The notes: generated from the letters alone by a model not told the origin. Counted from the first letter of the stretch, positions 44,479 to 53,108 are shown. The stretch is DNA of 64,000 bases from GBS-DC sp964451985 (GCA_964451985.1 CAYVKB010000001.1:1-64000), one strand, 5' to 3'. Numbers and translations: made by a program.

Positions 44479-46185
44479 ATGCAGAGTTCGCTGAATCGAC
44501 TTCGGGAACGGTGGAACGAGTTGCCGCGTACGACCCGCATCGCGGCAATCGGCGGCGCGGTCGGCTTGCTTGTGCTATTCGTGGCGTTGGGATTCTGGGC
44601 AAGTACACCCACCTACACCACCCTCTACACGGGGCTTAGTCCTGCCGACTCTGCGGCGGTGGTGCAGGCGTTGCGCGAACAAAATATCCCTGTGCGCACC
44701 AGCGGCGGTGGCAGCGTGATTGAAGTGCCTGTGGAGCATTCGGAAAATGCCCGACTCGAACTTGCGTCCAAGGGCTTGCCCAAAACTGGCGCGCCTGGCT
44801 ACGCCCGCCTCGAGAAAACGCCCTTCGGGATGACCCAGTCGATGGAGCAGAACACCCTACGCATCGCCCTTGAGGAGGAACTGCAGAATACCATTCAGCA
44901 CTTAGAGCCTGTGGAAAGCGCGCGCGTGCATATCACGCCGGGCAACGACTCGCCGTTTGCCGACTCGCGCACGGAACCGACTGCTAGCGTGGTTGTCTCG
45001 CTCAAGCCAAACGCGATGCTCACGCGCGACCAGGTGCGCGGGATTGTGCACTTGGTGAGCCACAGCGTGGAGGGACTGAAACCCACGAACGTAACCGTGG
45101 TCGACTCCGAAGCCCGCCCACTGTGGAACGGGGGTGACCAGCAGGCTGTAGACCATGAGCTAATTCGCACCCGCCGCGAGTCGGAACGCGCCTACGCCGA
45201 CGAACTGCGCCGCCAACTGCAGCAGCATTTAGACCGCGTGTTGGGACAAGGCAAATCCAGTGTGATGGTGCAGGCGGAGCTCAATCTGGACAAAGAGGAA
45301 GTGCAGGCGCAGCGCGTGGAGCCGTTAGACCCCAACCGCGCCGCCGTGATTAGTGAGACGACCGAGACCGAGCGGCTCAGCGGCAATCCACCTGTGGCAG
45401 GGGGCGCGGCGGGCATCGCGGGCAACCGCGCCGAGAACCCTCTCTACCCCGCTGCGCCGATGGGCGGAGGCGGGATCGGCGAATACAACCGCGAAGACCG
45501 CGTCCGCAACTACGAGATTAACCGACAGGTGGAGCATATCATTCGAGCACCCGGGCGCATCGAACGGCTCAGCGTGGCGACCTTAGTCGACGAGAGCGTC
45601 TCCGACGAGGCGCTCACCGCCGTACGCAACTGGCTGGAGACCACTGTCGGCGTCGCACCGAATGTGCCCAATCGCGTGGTGACCGTGCAGCGTGTGAAGT
45701 TCGACGCCTCCCAGTCCGAGCAAGCCGCCAAAGAGCAAGCCGCGCGCGAAGCGGCGCAACGGCAGGCGATGCTCTGGCGATTCCTGCCCGTGATTTTGCT
45801 ACTGATTGTTACCATCTTTCTCGCCCGTGTGATTGGCAAGCAGATTCGTCGTCCTGCGCCGGCGCAGACTCAAGCGATTGCCGCGCTGCCCGGCGGCGGT
45901 ACGCTCGCTGTGAACGCCGATGGCGTCACCCCTGCCGGTGCCATCACCGACGGCTCCGAACACGCGATAAACGCCGTCATCGACGAGGGGGGGGTGATAG
46001 TGGAAGAGGTCGGAGGCGACGGTACAGTGATTGTACGCCGACGGCGCGGCAGTTCGGTGATTGAGGAAGAACTGGCGGAACGCATCCGTGAACGCACACA
46101 ACCTGAACTGCTGGAAATCCAACGGTTTGCCGATAATAAACCTGAGCATATCGCAGCGCTACTCAAAAACTGGATTAAGTCGTAG
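44479..46185 (+). CDS. fliF: Flagellar MS-ring protein FliF
   Basis: 568 residues. A first membrane helix (~24-43) leads into the ring-building motifs YTTLYTGLSPADSAAVVQAL and a second secretin-like domain with SARVHITPGNDSPFADSR. A second helix at ~434-455 (LPVILLLIVTIFLARVI) precedes the cytoplasmic FliG-binding tail (ELLEIQRFADNKPEHIA). FliF is the first basal-body ring to assemble in the inner membrane. It starts 6 bp after fliE. Confidence 0.97.
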   Translation: MQSSLNRLRERWNELPRTTRIAAIGGAVGLLVLFVALGFWASTPTYTTLYTGLSPADSAAVVQALREQNIPVRTSGGGSVIEVPVEHSENARLELASKGLPKTGAPGYARLEKTPFGMTQSMEQNTLRIALEEELQNTIQHLEPVESARVHITPGNDSPFADSRTEPTASVVVSLKPNAMLTRDQVRGIVHLVSHSVEGLKPTNVTVVDSEARPLWNGGDQQAVDHELIRTRRESERAYADELRRQLQQHLDRVLGQGKSSVMVQAELNLDKEEVQAQRVEPLDPNRAAVISETTETERLSGNPPVAGGAAGIAGNRAENPLYPAAPMGGGGIGEYNREDRVRNYEINRQVEHIIRAPGRIERLSVATLVDESVSDEALTAVRNWLETTVGVAPNVPNRVVTVQRVKFDASQSEQAAKEQAAREAAQRQAMLWRFLPVILLLIVTIFLARVIGKQIRRPAPAQTQAIAALPGGGTLAVNADGVTPAGAITDGSEHAINAVIDEGGVIVEEVGGDGTVIVRRRRGSSVIEEELAERIRERTQPELLEIQRFADNKPEHIAALLKNWIKS

Positions 46186-46192
46186 AAACCTC

Positions 46193-46240
46193 ACTCCCCA
46201 TCCCCTCTTCGTTTAGTGGGATAGGGGAGATGAAGTGTCA
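46193..46240. repeat. Palindromic element between fliF and fliG
   Basis: CTCCCCATCCCCTCTTCG followed by GGGATAGGGGAGATGAAG, an imperfect palindrome of the CCCCTCT..AGAGGGG family. It is the only long spacer in the operon (66 bp); it could attenuate or process the mRNA, or be a neutral insertion. Confidence 0.55.
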
Positions 46241-46251
46241 GAGGTCCAGCC

Positions 46252-47268
46252 ATGCTCAAACCGGGCGAGAAGAAACTGACGGGCAAGCAGAAAGCGGCGA
46301 TTATCCTGGTCGCCTTGGGCACAGAGGTCGCCTCCAAAGTGCTGCCACACCTCAACGATTCAGAGGTCGAGGAACTTAGCCTCGAAATCGCGCGGCTGGG
46401 CAGCGTGCCTGCCGAAGTGCGTCAGCAGGTCATCCAGGAGTTCTACGAGGTATGCCTGGCGCAGAACCTCGCGCTGGAGGGCGGCTTAGACCACGCCCGC
46501 GAGCTATTGGAGCGCGCCTACGGTCCGGAACGTGCGACCCAAATCCTCGAGAAGCTCACTCGCGCGTTGCAGATGCTACCCTTTGACTCCATTAAGCGCG
46601 TACATCCGTCGCAGCTGAGCACCTTCCTGCAAGACGAGCACCCGCAGACGATTGCGCTGGTGCTGGCGTATTTGGACCCCCAAGTCGCCGCCGCTGTGAT
46701 TAGTAGCTTGCCGCCGGAGTTGCGTCCTGAAGTTGCCGAGCGACTCGCCACGATGGGCAGCACGCCTCCCGAGGTCATCCGTCGTGTGGAGAACGTACTA
46801 CAGCGTAAGCTCTCGAGCATCGCCAGCCAGGAACTCACCGCAGCGGGCGGCGTGAAATCGCTCGTGGAGGTGATTCAGTGGGTCGACCGCAACACCGAAC
46901 GCGCGATTTTCGACTACCTCACCGACAACAATCCCGAACTCGCCGAAGAGGTGCGCAAACTGATGTTCACCTTCGAAGACCTGCTGCAACTCGACGACCG
47001 CGCCATTCAACAGATTCTCAAAGAGGTGGACATGAAGGAACTCTCGCTCGCGTTGAAGGGCGCGAGCGACGCGCTAAAAGACAAAATCTTCCGCAACATG
47101 TCCGAGCGCGCCGTGAACATGCTCAAAGAGGAGCTGGAGTTTATGGGACCCGTGCGCGTACGCGATGTGGAAGAGGCGCAGCAGCGTGTAGTGAGTATCG
47201 TGCGTCGTATGGAAGAGGCAGGTGAGATTGTGATTTCGCGCGGCGGCGAGGAGGAGATGCTGATATAG
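46252..47268 (+). CDS. fliG: Flagellar motor switch protein FliG
   Basis: 338 residues, complete. N-domain LTGKQKAAIILVALG, the middle EHPQTIALVLAYL motif with the EHPQ surface that binds FliM, and the C-domain with charged torque residues (LSLALKGASDALKDKIFRNM). It forms the rotor face of the C ring and converts ion flow at the stators into torque. Confidence 0.97.
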   Translation: MLKPGEKKLTGKQKAAIILVALGTEVASKVLPHLNDSEVEELSLEIARLGSVPAEVRQQVIQEFYEVCLAQNLALEGGLDHARELLERAYGPERATQILEKLTRALQMLPFDSIKRVHPSQLSTFLQDEHPQTIALVLAYLDPQVAAAVISSLPPELRPEVAERLATMGSTPPEVIRRVENVLQRKLSSIASQELTAAGGVKSLVEVIQWVDRNTERAIFDYLTDNNPELAEEVRKLMFTFEDLLQLDDRAIQQILKEVDMKELSLALKGASDALKDKIFRNMSERAVNMLKEELEFMGPVRVRDVEEAQQRVVSIVRRMEEAGEIVISRGGEEEMLI

Positions 47269-47269
47269 C

Positions 47270-48163
47270 ATGCGATCGCCTTTCCCCACGCTAGACGAAC
47301 TCCATAGCACGGACACTCCTGTCCGTGCTACTCGCAACACAGGCGTCCTCCCTGTACAAGGTTCACAGGAGGGGGATGCTCCAACCCCAACCCGCAGCAC
47401 GAACACTCCTGTCCGTGCTGACCTTTTAGCATTAGGCGATGCCATTCTAAAACAGCCCTCATCCCTCAGCCCATTCTCTCTACAGAAAGCGGGGCAGGGG
47501 GGTAAGGGCAAAATCAAATCCCCCTTCCCCGAGTACCAACCTGCCCCCCAATCCAAAGACGTGTCCAGCTTGGACGCCATCCATGCCGAAGCGGAAGCCA
47601 TCCGCCTGCAAGCCATTCAAGACGCCGAGCGCATCCGCGAGCAGGCGCATCGCGAAGGCTACCAACGCGGCTACGAGCAGGGATACGCTGATGGCGAACA
47701 GCACGCCCGCCAACATGCCGAAACCCAACTGCAAAACATCGCCGATAACCTGCGCGCACAAGTGGAACAGGTCATTCAAAACCTGCAGGCGCAATACGAA
47801 TCCTATCTCCAGAACGCTGAGGCGCAGATGCTCGAACTCGCGCTGGAAGTCGCCCGCAAAATCGTGCGGGAAGAATTAAAAATCCAGCCCGACCACGCGC
47901 TTGCCATCGTACGGGATGCCCTACGCCGCGTGCAGGGCTTTGCACACCTGCGCATCCGCGTGAACCCGCTGGACTTGGAACTCATCCGCCAGAACCGTGC
48001 TGCCCTGCTGCACATCGTGGACGGCGTCGACGGCATCGAGATTGTAGAAGACCGCCGCGTAGACCCAGGCGGCTGCATCATCGAGACTGACCAAGGCGTG
48101 TACGATGCGCGTATCCGCACACAGCTAAGCGAGCTGGAGCGTGCTATCCGAGACGCCGCCTGA
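47270..48163 (+). CDS. fliH: Flagellar assembly protein FliH with repeat-derived N-terminus
   Basis: 297 residues. The C-terminal ~190 residues carry the FliH/HrpE pattern: long coiled coil with AHREGYQRGYEQGYADGEQ, then LELALEVARKIVREELK and DLELIRQNRAALL. FliH regulates the export ATPase FliI. The N-terminal ~90 residues are Ser/Thr/Pro-rich and map onto palindromes at 47306-47329 and 47396-47419, so this part is probably insertion-derived. Starts 1 bp after fliG. fliI does not follow; glyS does. Confidence 0.88.
   Translation: MRSPFPTLDELHSTDTPVRATRNTGVLPVQGSQEGDAPTPTRSTNTPVRADLLALGDAILKQPSSLSPFSLQKAGQGGKGKIKSPFPEYQPAPQSKDVSSLDAIHAEAEAIRLQAIQDAERIREQAHREGYQRGYEQGYADGEQHARQHAETQLQNIADNLRAQVEQVIQNLQAQYESYLQNAEAQMLELALEVARKIVREELKIQPDHALAIVRDALRRVQGFAHLRIRVNPLDLELIRQNRAALLHIVDGVDGIEIVEDRRVDPGGCIIETDQGVYDARIRTQLSELERAIRDAA
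47306..47419. repeat. Two palindromes inserted in fliH
   Basis: AGCACGGACA-CTCC-TGTCCGTGCT (47306-47329, perfect) and AGCACGAACA-CTCC-TGTCCGTGCT (47396-47419, one mismatch), about 66 bp apart and both read in frame. The two encode similar peptides, STDTPVRA and STNTPVRA. A weaker palindrome lies between them. Confidence 0.8.
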
Positions 48164-48193
48164 AACCCATCTCATTCGGTATAATAGCCCGCG

Positions 48194-50305
48194 ATGGAAC
48201 GGGCGACCCTGGTACTGGAAATCGGCTGTGAGGAGCTTCCTGCGGCGTTTATGCGCGACGCGCTGGCGCAGTTAGGTGACAAACTGACCGAGCTGCTTCA
48301 AGAATCGCGCCTGGAGTTTGGTGCAGTGCGCACGCTGGGGACGCCGCGACGCCTGATTGCCCTCGTCGCCGAAGTCGCCACCCACCAAACGCCCGAAGAG
48401 CGTACTGTGCGCGGTCCTGCCAAACGTGCTTGCTTCGATGCGCAGGGCAACCCCACACAAGCGTTGATAGGCTTCGCCAAATCGCGCGGCGTGGAACCCC
48501 ATCAAGTGCAGTTTGTGGAGACCCCACAGGGCGAATACGCTTTCGTTCAGGAATACGACGCAGGGCAGCCCACTACCCAAGTGCTTGCCGAAGGACTGCC
48601 CAAAATGATTGCCTCGATGACCTTCCCCAAGATGCTGCGCTGGGGCAGCCGCAAAATGCGCTTCGGACGCCCCATTCGCTGGATAGTCGCCTTGCTGGGT
48701 GAGTCCGTGATTGAATTTGAGTTGGAGGGAATCCGTTCAGGCAAGTGCAGCCGCGGACATCGGTTCATGAGTTCAGAGCCGTTCGAGGTGCGTTCGCCAG
48801 AGGCATTTCTGGAGCAATTGCGAGTAGCACATGTGATTGCCGACCCCGATGAGCGCGCCCGCATGATTACCGACGGAGCGCATCGGCTGGCGGCGACGCT
48901 TAGCGCACGCCCCGTGATTGACCCCGACTTGCTGGAGGAGAACGTGCACTTAGTGGAGCAGCCCCACCTGCTGCTGGGGGGCTTTCCGGAGGCGTTCCTG
49001 CGCCTGCCCGCGCCCGTGCTGGTCTCCGCCATGAAAAAACATCAGAAATTCTTCCCGTTGGTGGATGCCGAGGGCGCGCTGCTGCCCCACTTCATCTCGG
49101 TTTACAACAACGGCGACCCCGACAAGGTGCGCGAGGGCAACGAGTGGGTGTTGATTGCCCGCTTCAACGATGCGGCGTTCTTCTTCGACGAAGACCGTAA
49201 GCAATCGCTGGAGGCGTTCGTGCATGCGCTGGGGCGAATCCTATACCAGCAGAAGCTGGGCACGATGGCGGACAAGGTGCAACGACTGACCCACCTCGCC
49301 GAACGACTGTCGCACGCACTGGACTGGGACGCGGAGCAAACTGCCCTGTTGCAACGCGCTGCCCACTTATGCAAAGCCGACTTAGCCACGCAGATGGTGA
49401 TGGAGTTCCCCGACCTGCAGGGTGTGATTGGCGCAGAGTATGCACGGCTATCGGGTGAGCACGAACGCGTAGCGACTGCGATTGCCGAGCAGTACGCTCC
49501 CCGCCACGCGGGCGACCCCATCCCCGACACGCCCCTCGGACGCGCACTCGCCGTGCTAGACCGCATCGATGCGCTGGTGGGCTATGTGGGGCTGGGCTAC
49601 CTGCCGAAAGGTTCGTCCGACCCGTTCGGGCTGCGACGCGCCGCGGCGGGCGTGGTGGAAATCCTACAGCACGAACCCGATTACCCCACGCTGGCGGAAC
49701 TGGTGCAGCGCGCCCACGACGAGTATCGCGAGCAGCACGCGCCCCTGAAGCCCCTCATCGCCGTGCAAGCGGACCTGCGCACTCTGTTCTACAGCCGTGT
49801 CGAGGCATTGCTGGAAGAGCAAGGCGTGCGCTACGACCTCGTCCGCGCTGCGTTGGGCGGCGGTTGGGATGACTCGGTGTACGGTTTCATCCAGCGCGCC
49901 CACCTACTGCAACGCCATGCCTCATCGCCCGACTTCCTACCGCTAGTACAAACCGCCACACGCCCTGCCAACATCCTCGCCGCCGCCGAGAAAAAGAACA
50001 TCAAAGTCATCGCCAGCCTCGAACAGGTGGACGCGACGCTGTTTGAAGATGACACGGAGCAGAATCTGATGGAGGCGTTGGCGAAAGCAACCCCCCGATT
50101 CGAGGCGCTGTATTACCAGCATGACTACGAGACCATCTATCAGGAGTTGCTGCAACTTGCTGCGCCTGTGAACGCGCTTTTCGACGGCGTGATGGTCATG
50201 ACCGACGACGCCCCGCGCCGCCAGAACCGCCTCAACCTGCTGGCGTGCGCTAATCGGCTGTTTCTCGCGATTGCTGACTTCACACAGATTGTACAGGAGG
50301 GATAA
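48194..50305 (+). CDS. glyS: Glycine--tRNA ligase beta subunit
   Basis: 703 residues. LVLEIGCEELPAAFM, the conserved start of GlyS, then FPKMLRWG, RFGRPIRWIVALLG, MKKHQKFFPL and the HD-like helical domain are all present, with a C-terminal anticodon-binding region. It pairs with GlyQ to charge tRNA-Gly; glyQ is not in this window. TATAAT stands 8 nt before the ATG (48180-48185), so glyS has its own promoter in the 30 bp after fliH. Confidence 0.96.
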   Translation: MERATLVLEIGCEELPAAFMRDALAQLGDKLTELLQESRLEFGAVRTLGTPRRLIALVAEVATHQTPEERTVRGPAKRACFDAQGNPTQALIGFAKSRGVEPHQVQFVETPQGEYAFVQEYDAGQPTTQVLAEGLPKMIASMTFPKMLRWGSRKMRFGRPIRWIVALLGESVIEFELEGIRSGKCSRGHRFMSSEPFEVRSPEAFLEQLRVAHVIADPDERARMITDGAHRLAATLSARPVIDPDLLEENVHLVEQPHLLLGGFPEAFLRLPAPVLVSAMKKHQKFFPLVDAEGALLPHFISVYNNGDPDKVREGNEWVLIARFNDAAFFFDEDRKQSLEAFVHALGRILYQQKLGTMADKVQRLTHLAERLSHALDWDAEQTALLQRAAHLCKADLATQMVMEFPDLQGVIGAEYARLSGEHERVATAIAEQYAPRHAGDPIPDTPLGRALAVLDRIDALVGYVGLGYLPKGSSDPFGLRRAAAGVVEILQHEPDYPTLAELVQRAHDEYREQHAPLKPLIAVQADLRTLFYSRVEALLEEQGVRYDLVRAALGGGWDDSVYGFIQRAHLLQRHASSPDFLPLVQTATRPANILAAAEKKNIKVIASLEQVDATLFEDDTEQNLMEALAKATPRFEALYYQHDYETIYQELLQLAAPVNALFDGVMVMTDDAPRRQNRLNLLACANRLFLAIADFTQIVQEG

Positions 50306-50480
50306 GAGCGCGTACGAGAGGCATATCCCACGCTTTCCAACGCCTCCAACGCACCAACCGCCGTACCATAAATACCTGAACTCAACACCCAGAACACCCC
50401 CCAACACAACCCAAAAATGAACTCAAAATCACCCCCACCACGCACACACCCAACAACCGCCCCTCCATCACAAATCTTGC
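50306..50480 (+). promoter_or_regulatory. C-rich, G-poor stretch after glyS, possible Rho utilisation site
   Basis: No gene is visible. From about 50375 to 50480 the plus strand is almost only A and C, with a handful of G. A C>G bubble just past a stop codon is typical of rut sites for Rho-dependent termination of the glyS transcript. No intrinsic hairpin with T-run is seen here. Confidence 0.4.
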
Positions 50481-50616
50481 GCCACCCCCCTCGAGATTCG
50501 CCTCAAGTTCAAAATCGGGGGACTGGCGCAAAGCGTGAGTTCAAAAATTGGGGGAAAAGTTAAGAAAGGGTTAACCCCTTGACAAAGGGATGGGTGTGAT
50601 GAGGTATGCTATACCC
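50481..50616 (+). promoter_or_regulatory. CRISPR leader with promoter
   Basis: A/T-richer stretch directly left of the repeat: short direct repeats near 50508 and 50540 (TTCAAAATCGGGGGA, TTCAAAAATTGGGGGA), then TTGACA (50579-50584) and GGTATGCTATACC near 50603. Orientation matches the repeat, whose 3' end is ATTGAAAC. Confidence 0.55.
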
Positions 50617-50808
50617 GTTGCATTCGCCCCTAAGGGTGGGTGCTCATTGAAACNNNNNNNNNNNNNNNNNNNNNNNNNNNNNNNNNNNNNNNNNNNNNNN
50701 NNNNNNNNNNNNNNNNNNNNNNNNNNNNNNNNNNNNNNNNNNNNNNNNNNNNNATGAGGTATGCTATACCCGTTGCATTCGCCCCTAAGGGTGGGTGCTC
50801 ATTGAAAC
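50617..50808 (+). CRISPR. CRISPR repeat, one real copy, split by an assembly gap
   Basis: A 37-bp repeat starting GTTGCATTCGCCCCTAAGGG and ending ATTGAAAC occurs at 50617-50653 and 50772-50808, on either side of 100 N. The ATTGAAAC end is the typical type I/III crRNA handle, and the centre CCCTAAGGG is palindromic. Both copies are preceded by the same 17 bp, forming an identical 55-bp block, so they are probably one locus counted twice. What follows the right copy (GCTGGTAGGGGC...) is a palindrome, not a further repeat-spacer unit. No cas gene lies in the window. Confidence 0.75.
50654..50753. other. Assembly gap (100 N) at the CRISPR repeat
   Basis: Exactly 100 N. The 55 bases before it (50599-50653) are identical to the 55 after it (50754-50808), as expected when two contigs sharing one 55-mer graph node are scaffolded. 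The true gap size is unknown and the simplest join removes 155 bp. Confidence 0.9.
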
Positions 50809-50811
50809 GCT

Positions 50812-50842
50812 GGTAGGGGCACAACGCCGCCGTGCCCCTACC
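50812..50842. repeat. Perfect palindrome after the CRISPR repeat
   Basis: GGTAGGGGCAC, 9-nt loop, GTGCCCCTACC: 11-bp perfect arms. It lies 3 bp after the repeat and 39 bp before the HsdR-N-like gene. It could terminate an unexpanded array transcript or be a dispersed element; no T-run follows. Confidence 0.7.
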
Positions 50843-50881
50843 TATGCAGGATTCTAAATAACGCTGTAGAACCTAAAAAGC

Positions 50882-52066
50882 ATGCACCACGAAGCACAAC
50901 GGCGAGACCTGTGCGAAAAAATTGAACGCTGGCGCGGATGGAGCGAGTTCAACGAACAAGCGACCATTCTAGGGATTATATTGCCTGTTCTGGAACTCGC
51001 GGGCTATGATACGCGCAATCCTGAAGAGGTGCTGTCTCAGGGAAGCGACAACTTAGGTAACAGACCTGACTTGAAGCTTTATAAAACCTCGCCCTTGGAC
51101 AAGGGGAACGAGTGGTGCGTGATTGAGGCGAAAGTATTAGGCGCGCCCCTAAATAACTATGTGGCGCAAGTAGGGCAATACCTGATTGCCTCCAACGCGC
51201 TATGGTGTATCCTCACCGACGGCTACGAGTGGCGATTCTTTGACAAAAACCATTCGCAAAACAACTTCTACCGCACCTCAATATCGCTGGGGCAGCCCGG
51301 TGCGTTAGATGCCCTGCGATGCCTGCTGGACAAAGAACGCGATAAACCCGACTTCGATTGCGCCTCCCAGACGCTTATTGAGGCGCGCCTGCGCGAGGCG
51401 GCGCGACGGCGCCCTTGGGATAACCAGTACAATCTCTGGCGTCAGGAAATAATACTCGTAAAACCGCTCCGTGATGCTTTGGAAGAGGTGAGTAGGGAAT
51501 TCAATGAGTACAAAGACTTCATCACCCAGTGGAGAGAACAATATGAGAAGTCCTTGTGCTCAGAGCACCCGCCTGAATGGTGGACACTGAATCCCCCCCC
51601 GCAGCCGACCGCAGTCGAACCCATTGAAACTCCACAACAGGAGCGCAGTAATATCGACAACAACTGCGTATGTATAGCTGAGCTAAGACGTCAACCTCTT
51701 TCCCACACTGTGCCACAAGAGTTGAAAGTGAACGGACAACCTATTCCACTCAATGCAAATAAATGGGCGCAGGTATTGATGGCGGTCCTGAAGCTGCTGG
51801 ATAAACACAACTGCCTACCGCAACCCCCATTCCCTTCCCGCGCCTCAGGAACAGGGCTACTGTACGACAAAGAGGAGCACGATTCGTGGGAAAAACATAG
51901 CCGAGAACAGTTCGAAAGTAAGCAATATGGGAAAATCCTTTATGTAAACAAACACGGGAGTTCTGAGTACCTCGTGAAGCGCATGTATGACCTCCTAAAC
52001 TCGGCTAACTGCCCCTCCATCACACCCGAGACTGTTTGTGTTGTCTACGAACAGAGACCAAGATGA
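50882..52066 (+). CDS. Stand-alone HsdR-N-like PD-(D/E)XK protein
   Basis: 394 residues. The N-terminal ~145 residues follow the type I restriction HsdR N-domain: ILGIILPVLELAGYDT, GNRPDLKLY (Asp63), WCVIEAKV (Glu82-x-Lys84), then YVAQVGQYL and ALWCILTDGYEWRFF. These are the metal-binding nuclease residues. The helicase motor and HsdM/HsdS are absent. The C-terminal ~130 residues (KVNGQPIPLNANKWAQVL ... KILYVNKHGSS) form a separate small domain I cannot name. Its stop overlaps the tsaB start (ATGA). It could be a defence nuclease or a DNA-repair relative. Confidence 0.72.
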   Translation: MHHEAQRRDLCEKIERWRGWSEFNEQATILGIILPVLELAGYDTRNPEEVLSQGSDNLGNRPDLKLYKTSPLDKGNEWCVIEAKVLGAPLNNYVAQVGQYLIASNALWCILTDGYEWRFFDKNHSQNNFYRTSISLGQPGALDALRCLLDKERDKPDFDCASQTLIEARLREAARRRPWDNQYNLWRQEIILVKPLRDALEEVSREFNEYKDFITQWREQYEKSLCSEHPPEWWTLNPPPQPTAVEPIETPQQERSNIDNNCVCIAELRRQPLSHTVPQELKVNGQPIPLNANKWAQVLMAVLKLLDKHNCLPQPPFPSRASGTGLLYDKEEHDSWEKHSREQFESKQYGKILYVNKHGSSEYLVKRMYDLLNSANCPSITPETVCVVYEQRPR

Positions 52067-52758
52067 CTTTCCCTCTCCTTGCCTTGGAAGCCACCAGCAC
52101 GCTTGGCGGCGTTGCGCTGGTTCAGAGGGGCGCGTTGCTGGGGGCGGTTCGGCTCGCGCACGGGATGAATCTGTCGGGGAGCCTGCTGAACGCAACCGAG
52201 TGGCTGCTGCAACGGCACCACCTCGCGCTTGCACAGGTGGGCGCACTTGCAGTGGATGTGGGACCAGGCGCGTTCACCGCGCTTAAAATCGGCGTTACGA
52301 TGGCGAAAACTTGGGCGCACGCGCTGGGCAAACCGCTAATCGCTGTGAATGCCTTCGAAGCCTGCGCCTACGGAATGCCCGCCGATATACCCACGCTGAT
52401 CGCCCTGCCCGCCCGGCGCGACGCGCTGTACCTGCAGTGGCTGATTCCGCGCCTCGAGGCTTTACCCAATGCGCTGTGCGACCCCGCTTTTGTGGTGCAA
52501 GGCGGGCTAAGCGAGTGGCTAGCGCAACACACACCCGACGCCCAATCGCTTCAGGCAGTCGGTGCGCCGCACGCCCGCGCGTGGATCGAAACCCACCTAC
52601 CCCAAGTCCGCTGGACGCTAATTGATTCGCCTCCGCCTGAGGGGGTTGCGCACATCGGTTGGCGCAAACTGCAATCGGGGGATACAGTGCATCCATTCAG
52701 CCTCACGCCCCTTTATATTCAGCCGCCTTCGATTCACGTCAAGGGGCAAGAGCGCTAA
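52063..52758 (+). CDS. tsaB: tRNA threonylcarbamoyladenosine biosynthesis protein TsaB
   Basis: 231 residues from MTFPLLALEATSTLGGVALV. A start 9 codons earlier would deepen the overlap with the upstream gene. ALEATS and VDVGPGAFTALKIGVTMAKTWA are the actin-like fold motifs of TsaB. It partners TsaD and TsaE to make t6A on ANN-decoding tRNAs. Coupled by a 4-bp overlap to the HsdR-N-like gene, an unusual partner. Confidence 0.92.
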   Translation: MTFPLLALEATSTLGGVALVQRGALLGAVRLAHGMNLSGSLLNATEWLLQRHHLALAQVGALAVDVGPGAFTALKIGVTMAKTWAHALGKPLIAVNAFEACAYGMPADIPTLIALPARRDALYLQWLIPRLEALPNALCDPAFVVQGGLSEWLAQHTPDAQSLQAVGAPHARAWIETHLPQVRWTLIDSPPPEGVAHIGWRKLQSGDTVHPFSLTPLYIQPPSIHVKGQER

Positions 52759-52847
52759 CGGAGACTCATCGTATCTCAGGTGCTGAATGTGTTCAATGTG
52801 TTCGCAGACTACTCCAGCGCGACTGCTCTGAGCGTAGGGGTGGTCTC

Positions 52848-52931
52848 TGGTGCCCAGGGCGGGATTCGAACCCGCACGGGTTGCCCCGGAGGATTTTAAG
52901 TCCCCTGCGTCTGCCGTTCCGCCACCTGGGC
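52848..52931 (-). tRNA. tRNA-Leu (anticodon TAA)
   Basis: 84 nt on the minus strand. Acceptor GCCCAGG pairs with CCTGGGC, discriminator A and an encoded CCA follow. Anticodon loop CTTAAAA gives TAA (52896-52898). GGTTCGAATCC is the T arm, and a long variable arm fits the leucine class II shape. A minus-strand TATAAT at 52941-52946 sits ~10 nt upstream. The remaining bases between tsaB and tpx show no other gene. Confidence 0.95.
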
Positions 52932-52940
52932 TGAGCGAAA

Positions 52941-52946
52941 ATTATA
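52941..52946 (-). promoter_or_regulatory. -10 box of the tRNA-Leu gene
   Basis: TATAAT preceded by AGG on the minus strand, 9 nt before the mature 5' end of the tRNA. No convincing -35. Confidence 0.6.
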
Positions 52947-53108
52947 CCTGATGAAGAGTCGCCACCACTTTGGAATCGCTTCGCAATCACGAACCCCACC
53001 TGACGACAAAGCGCTTCCGCGCGGGACACATTTTTCCTCCAGACTAATCATTGCGCCCCAGTGCAGCAAAGACCTGTCAGGTATACTACCCTGCAGGAGG
53101 CTATAACG

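Noticed and set aside
50772..50808. Second CRISPR repeat counted as evidence of an array
   Set aside because: It is part of the duplicated 55-mer flanking the gap, so it is probably the same repeat as 50617-50653.
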